Origin: Parapedobacter defluvii
GTDB taxonomy: Bacteria; Bacteroidota; Bacteroidia; Sphingobacteriales; Sphingobacteriaceae
Assembly: GCF_014642075.1 (NCBI RefSeq)
Contig: NZ_BMIK01000027.1
Span: 1-53,257 of the forward strand
Direction: 5' to 3'
Length of the DNA: 53,257 nt
The notes beneath the pieces were generated by a model, which saw only the letters and a program-made list of their open reading frames with translations, searched no databases and was not told the DNA's origin. This document shows, piece after piece, positions 1-7,219 of the stretch. How positions within the stretch are numbered: position 1 is the stretch's first letter; every line of letters starts with the position of its first letter. The position numbers were made by a program, and so were the translations under genes.

Positions 1-38
1 GAAATCATGTACTTATTGTTGCCGATTTCTCTGTATCC

Positions 39-242
39 TTATTTTCCATTTTCTCTGCACTTGTATTTACCGATTACAGCTTTTAAATCGTCCGATGTCA
101 TTCGGGGATGAAATTGGTCTTTGTCCAGGTGCATCAAATCCACTTTGTGACCGGATTTTTGAAGTCCCTTGCTGACCGATTCTAAAATGGCGTTGCAATA
201 ACTTCCTTCATAAGGATGGTTGAATACAATGATGGTTCTCAT
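39..242 (-). pseudogene. Truncated NAD(P)H oxidoreductase (flavodoxin-like fold), N-terminal remnant
   Basis: The 67-residue product opens with the family's nucleotide-binding start (IIVFNHPYEGSYCNAIL) and continues through the expected LMHLDKDQF and DLKAV segments, which match the first third of NAD(P)H-quinone oxidoreductases of about 190 residues. After DLKAV the sequence becomes unrelated (KYKCRENGK) and stops, so the FMN-binding and catalytic parts are missing. I do not see the missing part in another frame in the remaining 38 bases. The ATG at 240-242 is chosen because homology starts there; a longer frame upstream has no support. It lies 77 bp downstream of a Crp-family regulator on the same strand, a common pairing. 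Probably a broken gene, but the window edge hides what follows. Confidence 0.6.
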
Positions 243-319
243 TTTTGACTGTTTAATTACAATGCAAAATTGAGCAGCAAAGCAGGTGTGGGACGATAAC
301 AATTGTTAATAAATCCGTT

Positions 320-859
320 TTATCGTCTGTTTCGGATTCGGCTCAGGGAAACGGAAGTAATGCCCAGATACGAGGCAATGTAATGTTGCGGTACGCGCTG
401 CACGATGTGCGGATATTGCGCCAACAGCTCTTCGTAACGTTGTTGCGGTGAATTTTTGAGGTAGGAAAAAAACAGTTGCTGAGCCTGGAAAAGGCGTTTA
501 AACAAATGCTCTTCAAACTGCTTTTTGATGTCGGGCGATTGCTCTACAATCATTTGAAATTCCTTTTGCGTGATGGTTTGCAAAACGCAAGGTTCAATGG
601 TTTCGATGCTGTACAGGCTCGGCTGGTTGGTTCGGAAACTTTCGATGGAAGAAACGCTGTCGCCCTCAAAGAAAAATTGCGTCGTGATTTCTTTGCCGTC
701 GTTGTTCACCCAGGTACGCAGGCAACCTTTTTCAATGAAGTACATTGTTTTGGAAATTTTCCCTTCCTGCAACAGGATGGTTCTCGCCGGAGCTTCCACC
801 TGTTTAAAAAAAGGGGAGAAGATGTTCCAAGGGATTCTATTTTTTGTTTTTTGCTTCAC
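320..859 (-). CDS. Crp/Fnr family transcriptional regulator
   Basis: The 179-residue protein has a cyclic-nucleotide-binding fold in roughly residues 10-110 (for example TILLQEGKISKTMYFIEKG and ETIEPCVLQTI) and ends with a short C-terminal helix-turn-helix (HYIASYLGITSVSLSRIR). This is the usual layout of the Bacteroidota Crp-like regulators of about 190 residues. The start taken is GTG at 857-859; upstream the frame is open back to a stop near 935-937 but has no ATG. The effector is unknown; residues typical of cAMP binding are not conserved enough to call it. It probably controls the adjacent oxidoreductase remnant. A degraded copy of its residues 10-61 lies at 2414-2575. Confidence 0.85.
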   Translation of the reverse strand: MKQKTKNRIPWNIFSPFFKQVEAPARTILLQEGKISKTMYFIEKGCLRTWVNNDGKEITTQFFFEGDSVSSIESFRTNQPSLYSIETIEPCVLQTITQKEFQMIVEQSPDIKKQFEEHLFKRLFQAQQLFFSYLKNSPQQRYEELLAQYPHIVQRVPQHYIASYLGITSVSLSRIRNRR

Positions 860-1084
860 TGTGCGGTATCGTTTTTGGATTTGCGGATAGCTATTTGGCT
901 GTTTGCAGAGTAACAGAAAAAGAAGGGTGAACTTTCAATTCCATACAACAGTATCATAAGCCATTTCCCATTTCCTAAATTAAAAAAAGAAAATTATTAC
1001 GACTTGTGCGGTGATAAAATTACAGACAACTCAACTGTATGAAGTACAATCCATCAAATCCCGAGTTCTTAAGTGGAATAATAT

Positions 1085-1564
1085 TTAATCGCCTTGTCCA
1101 TGATTACTTACAGCTTTTGGAAATTTGTCGGCAACTAAATTCAGTTTGATATTGTGTTCTAAATATGCTTTCAGCCCATCTAAAACTGTAGTAAAACCAC
1201 CAGTATTGTCTTTAATGGCTTGAATTAAATCGTCTCCTGTTTCTTTAAAGCCGTAATTTTTGATTACAACATACGTTGTATCGTCTGTCAATGCTGTAAA
1301 CTCGTAATCAACTGTCGTTGCCGGGTCACCCCATTCTGTTGAAATAAGTTTGTTCGGAATAATTTCCTTTGTCAAAACGTTGATGCTAACACCATACATT
1401 TCCCACTCCCATTTCACAATTTTTCCTACTTCTAACTGTCCGCTTGATTTTGTAAACCAAAAGTTGGTTGTAATAGCCGGGTCAATAAATGCCTGAAACA
1501 CTTGTGAAACAGGTTTTCTGATCAGCATTTGTGTTTCTACTGTCGGTGTTTTTACTTGTTCCAT
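1085..1564 (-). CDS. SRPBCC (AHSA1-like) domain protein
   Basis: A 159-residue soluble protein of the START/Bet v 1-like SRPBCC fold, AHSA1/polyketide-cyclase-like branch. It shows the usual opening strand followed by a VFQAFIDPAITTNFWF segment and a WEWEMYG strand, then a long C-terminal helix (GGFTTVLDGLKAYLEHNIKLN). Such proteins bind hydrophobic small ligands; no substrate can be named here. It is the last gene of a three-gene operon (ArsR, SRPBCC, SRPBCC), five bases after the preceding gene, and is presumably repressed by that ArsR protein. Confidence 0.8.
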   Translation of the reverse strand: MEQVKTPTVETQMLIRKPVSQVFQAFIDPAITTNFWFTKSSGQLEVGKIVKWEWEMYGVSINVLTKEIIPNKLISTEWGDPATTVDYEFTALTDDTTYVVIKNYGFKETGDDLIQAIKDNTGGFTTVLDGLKAYLEHNIKLNLVADKFPKAVSNHGQGD

Positions 1565-1569
1565 TTTAT

Positions 1570-2013
1570 TTATTTTTTTTGTGTTACCTTTTCCAAAAAG
1601 CCTTTGAGCGAAACATTGATAAAGTCACTCCAACCTGCTTCAAAATTGTGAATGGCGAAATCAGGAATGGCAGGGAAAGTTTCAAATCCTGTATGAGTTA
1701 GTTTTAAACGTGTTTTTTCCTCCACCTCCTCAAACAACTCAAATGTAACATAAGTGATCCCCTCGTAGCCCTCGTATCTCCAACTGTAAGTAAGTTTTTG
1801 TTGGGGTATTACTTCAGTAACTTCGCACAAATGTTTGTATTGAGTTCCGTCCTTGGTAGTGCCAATAAATTCAAACTTAAATCCTACCTCAGCTTTAAAT
1901 TCATCAAGGTCAAAATACCATTGTTTCATTTGGTCTTTGTTCGTAAGAGCTTCCCAAACTTTTTCAATCGGAGCTTCGTAAGTATATTCGACTACCACTA
2001 TTTTCTTGTCCAT
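1570..2013 (-). CDS. SRPBCC (AHSA1-like) domain protein
   Basis: A 147-residue SRPBCC protein: N-terminal strand with the APIEKVWEALTNKDQMKQWYF signature, central strands (LTYSWRYEGYEG), and the C-terminal helix (NFEAGWSDFINVSLKGFLEK) of the AHSA1 family. It is only distantly similar to the next gene downstream, so the pair is not a recent duplication. Its ATG overlaps the stop codon of the upstream ArsR gene by one base (TAATG), which implies translational coupling. ArsR plus AHSA1-type genes are a common two-gene unit in Bacteroidota; the ligand is unknown. Confidence 0.82.
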   Translation of the reverse strand: MDKKIVVVEYTYEAPIEKVWEALTNKDQMKQWYFDLDEFKAEVGFKFEFIGTTKDGTQYKHLCEVTEVIPQQKLTYSWRYEGYEGITYVTFELFEEVEEKTRLKLTHTGFETFPAIPDFAIHNFEAGWSDFINVSLKGFLEKVTQKK

Positions 2014-2336
2014 TATTTTAATTTTTCATTGTTCTTGAGAAATTTGTCCAAAGCATCCAATTTTGTGTTCCAAAATTGTTTATACTGTGATATCCATTCG
2101 TTTACTTCATTCAGTTTTTCCAATTTTGCTTCGCAAATCCGTTCACGCCCTTGTTGCTTCATACTCAACAAACCACATTCCGCCAATATTTTTAAATGTA
2201 GTGATATGGCTTGCCGGCTTACATCAAACTGTTCCGCAATGGTATTGACATTAACAGGTTCTTTAGCAATCATACCAATAATCGCTCTTCGTGTCGGATC
2301 TGCAATAGCTTGAAAAACATCTCTTCGTGCCCCCAT
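2013..2336 (-). CDS. ArsR-family winged-helix repressor
   Basis: The 107-residue protein has a typical ArsR DNA-binding domain: DPTRRAIIGMIAKEPVNVNTIAEQF, then the recognition helix VSRQAISLHLKILAECGLL, then the wing. The two-cysteine metal motif of metal sensors (ELCVCDL) is absent, so this is the SRPBCC-linked, non-metal branch. The ATG at 2334-2336 is chosen because homology starts at MGARRDVF and because a repeat-type operator occupies the bases immediately upstream; an upstream in-frame methionine would place that operator inside the gene. It heads the ArsR-SRPBCC-SRPBCC operon and most likely represses itself. Confidence 0.88.
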   Translation of the reverse strand: MGARRDVFQAIADPTRRAIIGMIAKEPVNVNTIAEQFDVSRQAISLHLKILAECGLLSMKQQGRERICEAKLEKLNEVNEWISQYKQFWNTKLDALDKFLKNNEKLK

Positions 2337-2341
2337 AATAC

Positions 2342-2384
2342 GCAAGTATTTGTTTGCAAATATAAGAGCAAGTGTTTGCTTGCA
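2342..2384 (-). promoter_or_regulatory. Duplicated ArsR operator
   Basis: Two near-identical 16-bp sites, GCAAGTATTTGTTTGC (2342-2357) and GCAAGTGTTTGCTTGC (2369-2384), lie 27 bp apart just upstream of the arsR-like start codon. The second is a good inverted repeat (GCAAG-N6-CTTGC). Position and symmetry suit autorepression by the adjacent ArsR protein. Binding itself is inferred. Confidence 0.6.
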
Positions 2385-2413
2385 CAAGTTTTTAACAAAC
2401 AAATTTCTGAGTG

Positions 2414-2575
2414 TTATAATTGGGTAGTGATTTCTTCACCATCGTTGTTCACCCAGGGTACGCAGGCGGCCTTTTCTAAGAAGAACATCGTTTTGGAAAT
2501 TTTTCCTTCCTGCAACAGGATGGTTCTTGCCGGAGCTTCCACCTGCTTAAAAAAAGGCGAGAAGATTGTCCAGGG
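2414..2575 (-). pseudogene. Degenerate fragment of a Crp/Fnr regulator gene
   Basis: In this frame 53 residues match residues 10-61 of the intact regulator at 320-859 (shared PW-IFSPFFKQVEAPARTI, then EGKISKTM, then WVNNDG-EITTQ). The DNA also aligns closely with bases about 681-833. One missing and one extra base around 2455-2480 put a few codons out of frame (AACVP in place of GCLRT), and the frame stops after TTQL. No start codon or helix-turn-helix remains. It lies directly downstream of the methionine aminopeptidase gene on the same strand and is not expected to be functional. Confidence 0.75.
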
Positions 2576-2586
2576 GTCTTTACTTT

Positions 2587-3351
2587 TTAATTCCAAATCC
2601 CATTCATTTCGGTCAGTATGATTGGTTTTCCATCTGTAACAACGATTGTATGTTCGTGTTGCGCCATAAAACCGCCTTTGTTTCCCACCATGGTCCAACC
2701 ATCATTTAACTCTGTTGCATAGGTTGAAGTTGTGGTGATAAACGTTTCAATGGCAACCACTGAATTTTTTCTAAACCGCCTTTGGTCAAATCGGTTTTTG
2801 TAGTTCATTATTTCATCGGGTTGTTCATGTAAACTCCTTCCGATGCCGTGTCCACCCAAATTTTTAACAACCTTGAAGCCTCTTTTTTTGGCTTCGGTTT
2901 CCATGATGTGTCCGACTTCTGAAATTTTTACGCCACCCTTAATATTACGGATGGCTTTTTGCAGGATTTCTTTGGATGCATCCACCAATTTTTGATGTTG
3001 GTTGACGTCTTCTCCAAGTACGAATGAGCCTCCGTTGTCCGACCAAAAGCCGTCGAGTTCGGCGGAAACGTCAATGTTCACCAAATCGCCCTCTTTCAGT
3101 ATTCTTTTCTCGGACGGAATGCCGTGGCAAAACTCATTGTCCACACTGATACAAGTCCAACCTGGAAAACCATAAGTCAGATACGGTGCGGATTTTGCTC
3201 CGAAGCCTGAAAATATTTTTGCCCCGAAGTCGTCTAATTCTTTGGTTGTCATTCCCGGTTTTGCATAGTTGCGCATTTCCTTCAAGGTGTAAGCAACCGC
3301 TTTGCTTACTTTTTGCATCCCGATTAATTCTTCGTGTTTGGTTATGGACAT
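2587..3351 (-). CDS. map: Type I methionine aminopeptidase
   Basis: A cytosolic metalloprotease that removes the initiator methionine from new proteins. The 254-residue product carries all expected residues: substrate His76 (CHGIP), metal ligands Asp94 (NIDV), Asp105 (WSDNGG), His168 (GGHGIG), Glu202 (AIETF) and Glu233 (AQHEHT). Length and spacing match bacterial type Ia enzymes. The ATG at 3349-3351 begins the conserved MSITKHEEL start; an upstream in-frame methionine is less likely. It stands alone among accessory genes rather than in the ribosomal-protein operon where map usually sits in Bacteroidota, so it is probably an additional copy. Confidence 0.93.
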   Translation of the reverse strand: MSITKHEELIGMQKVSKAVAYTLKEMRNYAKPGMTTKELDDFGAKIFSGFGAKSAPYLTYGFPGWTCISVDNEFCHGIPSEKRILKEGDLVNIDVSAELDGFWSDNGGSFVLGEDVNQHQKLVDASKEILQKAIRNIKGGVKISEVGHIMETEAKKRGFKVVKNLGGHGIGRSLHEQPDEIMNYKNRFDQRRFRKNSVVAIETFITTTSTYATELNDGWTMVGNKGGFMAQHEHTIVVTDGKPIILTEMNGIWN

Positions 3352-3427
3352 CTTTCTTTCAATTATTTTCTTAGTAATGAGCAAAATTACTAAAAATACT
3401 ATGTAGTATGTTGTTGGTTGGTGGAAA

Positions 3428-4018
3428 TTATTTCAAACTATCTAAATAGATTTTAAGTTGCTTTAAATAAGAAACGTACACTTTTTTACTATTCTCTAAT
3501 TTTCCCAAATTCCGAATGCCCCAATAGCCCGACATGACGAAGATGGTTACCTGTTTCGCATTTACGTCCTTGCGGATGGTGCCGTTTTTCTTGCCTCTTT
3601 CAATGGTGGTGGTTATTGCCTTTGTCCATTCCTGGGTTAATTCATTCAAAGCCTTATTAAATTCCGAATTCCACGGGGTCATTTCTTGCGTAAAATTGGA
3701 TGCCGGGCAACCGTATTCCACCTTCAAAAATTCATTTTTCATCAATAGATTATCCATTAGGTTGTAAATGGCTTCCAGTGGATTTTCTTCGGTTTGAAGC
3801 GGCTCAATAAAACTATTTGTAAGTGTGGGTTTTAGAATTTCGTTTATGATGGCGAGCCCCATTTCGTCTTTGGTTTTGAAATGGTAGTAAAAGGCTCCTT
3901 TCGTTACTTTTGTCGTGGCGATAATATCGTCAATGCTTGTCGTTTGGTACCCCTTAACGTAGATCAGCTCAAACGCTTTCTGTAAAATCATCAACCGTGT
4001 TGCTTCCGCCTTTTTCAT
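3428..4018 (-). CDS. TetR/AcrR family transcriptional regulator
   Basis: The 196-residue protein has the TetR N-terminal helix-turn-helix in residues 6-55 (ILQKAFELIYVKGYQTTSI, then TTKVTKGAFYYHFKTKDEM) and a helical ligand-binding C-terminal domain ending near ILIYLDSLK-like sequence. The regulatory ligand is unknown. The gene lies 76 bp upstream of the methionine aminopeptidase on the same strand, and no efflux or enzyme gene is divergent from it, so its target is not evident. Codon use and moderate AT-richness resemble the rest of the 1-5760 accessory region. Confidence 0.9.
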   Translation of the reverse strand: MKKAEATRLMILQKAFELIYVKGYQTTSIDDIIATTKVTKGAFYYHFKTKDEMGLAIINEILKPTLTNSFIEPLQTEENPLEAIYNLMDNLLMKNEFLKVEYGCPASNFTQEMTPWNSEFNKALNELTQEWTKAITTTIERGKKNGTIRKDVNAKQVTIFVMSGYWGIRNLGKLENSKKVYVSYLKQLKIYLDSLK

Positions 4019-4273
4019 CTGTTATCTTCTATTTATTTATGGTCAGATGGAATTGTTCAAATTTCATAAAAATACCATTTAGTACTTTACAAAGAAACGA
4101 AAAAACTTCGGATAGTTGTCCGTAATCAGAAAGCAGCTTGCGACAAGAAATGTACAAGCGCTCGATTTAGGGTTAGCAAGTGTTATCGTTAGAAAATTAG
4201 GTTTACTCTTCAAAAGGGAGTAATGGTTACGACTATGGACAAATTTATGATTGTTCGATAGATGAATAGTAAA

Positions 4274-5488
4274 TCAATTCGCTCTGAGATGACGGCTGTT
4301 ACGTTTCTTCTTTTTCTTCATACGGTTGGCAAATTCCTGTTCCTCGTAGTCTTCGCCCTGTGCTTCCGGCAGTAGCCCACCCAATCCGTCTATCAACAAA
4401 TCATCGGTCTGCTGTTCTTTATTAAGGAAGTTAAAAAGTGAATGGGCTTCCTCTTTCTCTACGGTGTTGTCTGTGGTCGATGACTGATTTTGTGCGGTTG
4501 CATTTTCAGCTTCTTGGCGTTGCCCGACCGCCTGCCCGTTCCACCAATCGTTAAAGACATTAGCCGATAGGTTTTTGCCCAAAGCTGAACCGTTCCAAAC
4601 GGTACGGCTTTCGTGGTCGATAAAGGTCATACCGTAGATACGCCCCTCATCGTTGCGCCGTACCACGGCATTGGTGCCTTGCTCCAACAGTTGCTTTTTA
4701 AAATCGGCTTCATTAGTGGCGGTGTGCATCGCTACTTCAATGGTGCTTTTGAGTAAGGCTCTTACAGGGTCGGCTTTCATTTTCCCCTTAGCCTTTGCAA
4801 ATTGGTTTTGCAGTTCGTCCAGTCCTGCCTGTTTACTGAAAAGGGATGCCTTAAAAGGATTGCTCGCTTTTTCTCCCTGTTCGTTCAGCGCAAAATAGAC
4901 AAGACCGTTTTTAGGCTGTCCGTGCAGTTCCCCTTTGACTTCCTCTGCCGTAATATTGAAAAGCGAAAGCAAGGCATTGTACGCACCGAGGCTTGCGTAC
5001 CCGTAATACTTCGGCAGGTGTCGCACCACCGATGCGATTTGGCTCTTAACGTCTCCGGCTCTGTAATCCACCGGACGGAATACCTGCTCATTTCCGGTGC
5101 GCTGTTTTTCCGTTGCAGGTATAAGATTGTACGTTTGTTCCAAATCCCGACAGATTGCCATTGACCGGGGATGGTCGTAACTGTCCGGTAGCTTCTTGCC
5201 GTCCAAACCCACACAGACCGTTACGATGTGGATATGGGTGCGTTCAATATCGGTATGCTTAAAAACGATATAAGGTTGGTTGACATACCCCATGCGCTCC
5301 ATATACTCCTGCGCCATTTTTACGAACTGCCCATCGCTGACCCTATCCGCAGGATCAGGGTTCAGCGATATGTGGCGCACAGGCTTTTCCGTTTTGATAT
5401 TTGCGGACAGATACGGCTCAAAACACTGGTGCAGGTAAGCGGTCGAATAGGTATTATCCAACGTTTCGGGTATTCTGTTCAACAACAA
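4274..5488 (-). pseudogene. 5'-truncated relaxase (mobilization protein, MobB/TraI-type of Bacteroidota elements)
   Basis: About 404 residues of a relaxase that would nick oriT of a conjugative or mobilizable element. Visible family features are TEKPVRHISLNP, YMERMGYVNQPYIVFKH, the metal-binding HIH of THIHIVTV, and the C-terminal GRIYGMTFIDH and WNGSALGKNLSAN segments. The first 30-40 residues of the family, which contain the catalytic tyrosine region, are missing: homology begins at about LLLNRIPE, and upstream in frame there is only TTG before a TAG at 5495-5497. The break coincides with the start of the recombinase fragment on the other strand. The 3' end is intact with a basic tail (KKKKKRNSRHL). 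Not expected to be active. Confidence 0.8.
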
Positions 5489-5750
5489 GAGACGCTATGA
5501 AAACGGCGATATTGAGGAAAAAAGGCTTATAGTGAGTTCGATGTTCCCCGAATTTTTGGAATTTGACGGAACACAACATCGAACTCCGAGGCTAAATTCT
5601 GCGATTGCTCTTATCTATCAGAATAACAACAAGTTACAAGGCAAAAAAAATGGGACAAGTCTTTCTTTTTTAGACTTGTCCCAAGAGGTGATCCCGCTGG
5701 GATTCGAACCCAGGACCCATACATTAAAAGTGTATTGCTCTACCAGCTGA
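5487..5750 (+). pseudogene. C-terminal fragment of a serine recombinase
   Basis: The frame reads KRRYENGDIEEKR, then SSMFPEFLEFDG, then RTPRLNSAIALIYQNNN. This is the typical C-terminal end of the long serine recombinases found in Bacteroidota mobile elements. The resolvase catalytic domain and zinc-ribbon part are missing: 5' of base 5487 the DNA belongs to the relaxase on the other strand. After KNGTS the frame stays open through the tRNA-Lys terminator and most of the tRNA gene (VIPLGFEPRTHTLK is the tRNA read backwards) to a TGA at 5748-5750, so the natural end of the protein is uncertain. Confidence 0.65.
5642..5683 (-). terminator. Rho-independent terminator of tRNA-Lys
   Basis: A perfect 12-bp inverted repeat (TGGGACAAGTCT at 5651-5662 with AGACTTGTCCCA at 5672-5683, 9-base loop). 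On the minus strand it is followed by eight T residues (5642-5649). It lies six bases after the tRNA 3' end. Confidence 0.9.
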
Positions 5751-5761
5751 GCTACGGAATC
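5689..5761 (-). tRNA. tRNA-Lys (anticodon TTT)
   Basis: A 73-base cloverleaf. The acceptor stem is GATTCCG with CGGGATC, followed by discriminator A. The D arm contains GCTCAGCTGGTAGAGC, the anticodon loop CTTTTAA gives anticodon TTT (Lys), and the T arm contains GGTTCGAATCC. CCA is not encoded. It is preceded by a strong Bacteroidota-type promoter and followed by a perfect terminator. The accessory region begins at its 3' side, as expected for a tRNA used as an integration site. Confidence 0.96.
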
Positions 5762-5799
5762 AAACTTTTTAAGAACGTTTCCTTTTTTGGAAAGTGGTG

Positions 5800-5831
5800 C
5801 AAAGATAGGATTATCGCTTGTATCGTCCAAA
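5800..5831 (-). promoter_or_regulatory. Promoter of tRNA-Lys
   Basis: Minus-strand TTTG (5828-5831), a 20-base spacer, and TATCTTTG (5800-5807) exactly fit the Bacteroidota -33/-7 consensus TTTG-N19/20-TAnnTTTG. The predicted start is about 30 bases before the mature tRNA. Confidence 0.75.
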
Positions 5832-6029
5832 ATAAATTTCAGATAATTTTTGGGTGCTAATAATCCCTTTTAATTCAATGGTTAATGTTTTCTCAGAAAG
5901 CAGGATAGCGGCTGAACGAATGAGTCGGGTCGTTTAATAGTTTCTTCAAACGACGTACCTTCGGTAAGTTTGCCTAACCGGCGAACAGTTCAAAGCACAA
6001 AGGGTGGAATAGCTTTTGATTAGGGTTCC

Positions 6030-6905
6030 TTAAAAACTATCCCTTTTCTGAGCCTGCACAATACGGTCGGCTCCCTGCATATCCTGACGCAGCTGTACAT
6101 TTGAAAATCCCTTTTTCTGTAGTAAATCACATACATCGGCGCCATATTGACGATTGATTTCAAAATATAGATTTCCTCCTGCCCGAAGGTGTTTCCAAGC
6201 GAACGCTGCAATATGTTCATAAAACAATAAGGGAGCGCTTCCTTCTACAAAAAGTGCCAAATGTGGCTCGTGGATCAATACATTTGGATGCATATCACCC
6301 CGTTCTTGTTCCGTAATGTAAGGAGGATTGCTTACCACCACGTCAAATAGCTGGTCAGTTTGGAAAATAATATCCCAATCCAGCATATCAGCCTGGATCC
6401 ATTCAATGGATAAAGAATGACGATTCGCATTTTGCTTAGCGATATGAAGCGCATCATTCGAAATATCCAATGCGTGGACGGATGCATGAGGGAATGCGCT
6501 TTTGAGGGAAATGGCAATACAGCCACTTCCTGTGCCGATATCGATGATACGCAGATTGCCGTTATGTGCTTGTAGTTGTTGTTCGATGATGAGCTGTACC
6601 AACTCTTCGGTTTCCGGCCGTGGAATCAATACTGACCGATCAACTTTCAGTTTCATTCCACTGAACCAGGCATATCCCAAAATGTACTGTATGGGTTCCG
6701 CCTCTTTCAAACGGGATAGTGCTTTGAGCAATCTGTCGGCGATATAGTGATCAATGAGTTCTTGCTTCCGCATGAGGTACGTAGGCCTTGACCATCCAAA
6801 TTGATCTTCCAGCAGCAAGAAATAAAGTTCCCTGGCTTCACCCGCACCGTACAATTCTTTCAGTTCGTCTACAAATTGCTGTTCTATACTTGATAGATGC
6901 TGCAT
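6030..6905 (-). CDS. prmC: Peptide chain release factor N5-glutamine methyltransferase
   Basis: Uses S-adenosylmethionine to methylate the glutamine of the GGQ motif in release factors RF1/RF2. The 291-residue product has the helical N-terminal domain, the SAM-binding motif DIGTGSGCIAISL (122-134) and the catalytic NPPY at 193-196; LIPRPETEELV is also typical of PrmC/HemK. The ATG at 6903-6905 is preferred over an in-frame upstream codon because it lies only 4 bases after a perfect promoter -7 box, which also suggests a leaderless mRNA. It is transcribed divergently from ribD. The 268 bp between its stop and the tRNA-Lys promoter region show no gene. Confidence 0.95.
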   Translation of the reverse strand: MQHLSSIEQQFVDELKELYGAGEARELYFLLLEDQFGWSRPTYLMRKQELIDHYIADRLLKALSRLKEAEPIQYILGYAWFSGMKLKVDRSVLIPRPETEELVQLIIEQQLQAHNGNLRIIDIGTGSGCIAISLKSAFPHASVHALDISNDALHIAKQNANRHSLSIEWIQADMLDWDIIFQTDQLFDVVVSNPPYITEQERGDMHPNVLIHEPHLALFVEGSAPLLFYEHIAAFAWKHLRAGGNLYFEINRQYGADVCDLLQKKGFSNVQLRQDMQGADRIVQAQKRDSF

Positions 6906-6909
6906 TGGA

Positions 6910-6940
6910 CAAAAGTACAGGATACTTTCGGATCTCCCAA
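6910..6940 (-). promoter_or_regulatory. Promoter of prmC
   Basis: Minus-strand TTG (6938-6940), a 20-base spacer, and TACTTTTG (6910-6917) match the Bacteroidota consensus. The -7 box ends 4 bases before the prmC ATG, so transcription should start at or next to the A of the start codon. Confidence 0.65.
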
Positions 6941-7207
6941 GTGGCGGCAACAATAGCTATGACGTATACATTCCCTACCCTAAGTTTACTTAAAACTGTA
7001 AATAAACTCTTTAAAACATCGTATTTTACTTTTAGTTTATTCGGTTAATTAGCAAATAAACTCCGAATGAACTCCGAATAAAACCCAATTAAATACAAAG
7101 TTTATTATATGTTTTTTGTAAAGTAAAGGTACGACAGAATCAAGTGGATAACCAAGCACAGTTAAGTTGGACTAACCGCGGTAGTATCGGAAACAAGACA
7201 TTTTATT
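6941..7207. other. prmC-ribD intergenic region
   Basis: This AT-rich spacer between two divergent genes shows no open reading frame worth calling. I see no riboswitch: the conserved FMN-element (RFN) core is not recognisable upstream of ribD. Confidence 0.5.
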
Positions 7208-7215
7208 TATGTTTG
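7208..7215 (+). promoter_or_regulatory. -7 box upstream of ribD
   Basis: TATGTTTG fits TAnnTTTG and ends 4 bases before the ribD ATG. No convincing -33 TTTG lies 19-21 bases upstream, so this is weaker than the prmC promoter. Confidence 0.4.
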
Positions 7216-7219
7216 CAAC

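Noticed and set aside
476-913. Plus-strand open frame opposite the Crp regulator
   Set aside because: It is an antisense shadow of a well-supported gene, with no domain or initiation signal.
5487-5750. Complete site-specific recombinase
   Set aside because: Only the C-terminal end is encoded; the catalytic serine domain is missing.
6941-7207. FMN riboswitch before ribD
   Set aside because: The conserved RFN core cannot be recognised, and the predicted promoter lies immediately before the start codon, leaving no leader.
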